This document shows, piece by piece, positions 63,648 to 64,000 of a DNA stretch of 64,000 nucleotides. The stretch is taken from positions 3,782,001 through 3,846,000 of the forward strand of contig NZ_CP108484.1 in the NCBI RefSeq assembly GCF_036226505.1, read 5' to 3'. The notes beneath the pieces were generated by a model. That model was not told the origin of the DNA, did no database searches, and saw nothing but the letters and a program-made list of their open reading frames with translations. The translations under genes were made by a program, and so were the position numbers. The stretch comes from Kitasatospora sp. NBC_01246. Lineage in GTDB: Bacteria > Actinomycetota > Actinomycetes > Streptomycetales > Streptomycetaceae. Every line of letters begins with the position of its first letter. Position 1 is the stretch's first letter.

Positions 63648-64000
63648 TCAGGCCCTCGACTGCACCTGTCGCGCAGCCAGGCGCTGCAGCGGCAACCGGT
63701 CGGTCTCGCCGAGCTCGCGCACCAGCTGCACGAACCACGGGGCCACCCAGGTGTCGCTCCGGTAGGGCCACTCGCCCTGTGCCAGCACCGTTCCCGGGTG
63801 CCACTCCGGTGCCGGCCGGACCTTCGACCGGACCGCCGCACAGACATCGACCAGCGGCTCTTCGTCGGCGGGAGCCCGGAAGCCGAGTTCGGCCGTCGCC
63901 CCGATCAGCCACCACTGGAAGTGGCGGCGGCGCTCCGACTCCGCGAACTGCCGAGCCGCCCTCGTGGTGAGCCCTGCTGCCCGGTACGCCTCAACGGCTA
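63648..64000 (-). CDS. Partial gene, unrecognised, continues beyond the window
   Basis: The last 116 codons of a leftward gene; the start lies outside. The peptide contains RRRHFQWWLIGATAELGF and AQGEWPYRSDTWVAPWFVQL, is rich in Trp and Arg, and ends LAARQVQSRA before TGA at 63648-63650. The frame has no stop to the window end and has the codon pattern of the next genes. It is probably the first visible gene of the MORC/helicase operon (90-bp gap). No family was recognised. Confidence 0.65.
   Translation of the reverse strand, partial: AVEAYRAAGLTTRAARQFAESERRRHFQWWLIGATAELGFRAPADEEPLVDVCAAVRSKVRPAPEWHPGTVLAQGEWPYRSDTWVAPWFVQLVRELGETDRLPLQRLAARQVQSRA

Noticed and set aside
1..64000. tRNA, rRNA or CRISPR elements
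   Set aside because: No clover-leaf T-loop with matching acceptor stem, no rRNA-like stretch and no regularly spaced repeat of CRISPR size was noticed on either strand.

Overview
The window is a piece of a very GC-rich actinobacterial chromosome. Gene order, codon use and content point to Streptomycetaceae (Streptomyces or Kitasatospora): a second partial nuo cluster ending at htpX, the futalosine menaquinone genes, resA-ccdA-resB-ccsB beside hemL, an AfsA/ScbA-type gamma-butyrolactone locus, and propionyl-CoA carboxylase beta with its small epsilon subunit. I see no rRNA, tRNA, CRISPR array or intact insertion sequence. Genus is inferred from gene content only.

Layout. 0-12.6 kb: two peptidases, a PAP2-type membrane enzyme, a Mug-type DNA glycosylase, a YccF membrane protein, a BlaI-type repressor with an M56 membrane protease, a lone cytochrome oxidase subunit I, a DMT exporter divergent from a MocR regulator, and HtpX. 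12.7-22.8 kb: one leftward operon, nuoABC-HIJKLMN, without nuoD, E, F or G; its genes overlap by ATGA/GTGA junctions, and a 26-codon frame fits exactly between nuoH and nuoI. 23-32.9 kb: a sensor kinase without an adjacent regulator, an HtrA-like lipoprotein protease, galE, a Ser/Thr kinase fused to a PQQ-type propeller, a TetR regulator, a stand-alone ketoacyl synthase III and an L,D-transpeptidase-like protein. 33-44.1 kb: futalosine menaquinone genes (mqnE, UbiX-type, mqnP, UbiD-type) interspersed with small metabolic genes, and a consensus DasR-type operator core in front of a MOSC gene. 44.2-50.3 kb: the carboxylase genes, then a gamma-butyrolactone locus with two receptor-type TetR regulators, one AfsA-type synthase and three ARE-like operators. 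50.4-57.9 kb: System II cytochrome c maturation, a histidine phosphatase, hemL and a hypothetical gene.

From about 57.9 kb the character changes. About 800 bp without a convincing gene, carrying a perfect 27-bp palindrome, leads into a leftward operon that continues beyond the window. It encodes an unrecognised protein (5' end outside), a MORC/MutL-like GHKL ATPase with zinc-ribbon and RanBP2-type modules, an Mrr-nuclease/SF2-helicase fusion whose start overlaps the ATPase stop, and a small unrecognised protein. Third codon positions are visibly less GC-biased here, which suggests acquired DNA. This looks like a restriction-type defence operon and is the best candidate for a poorly described system.

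Control elements read from the sequence include a series of apparently leaderless promoters, several strong bidirectional hairpins between convergent genes, ARE boxes at the butyrolactone genes and the dre-like palindrome.
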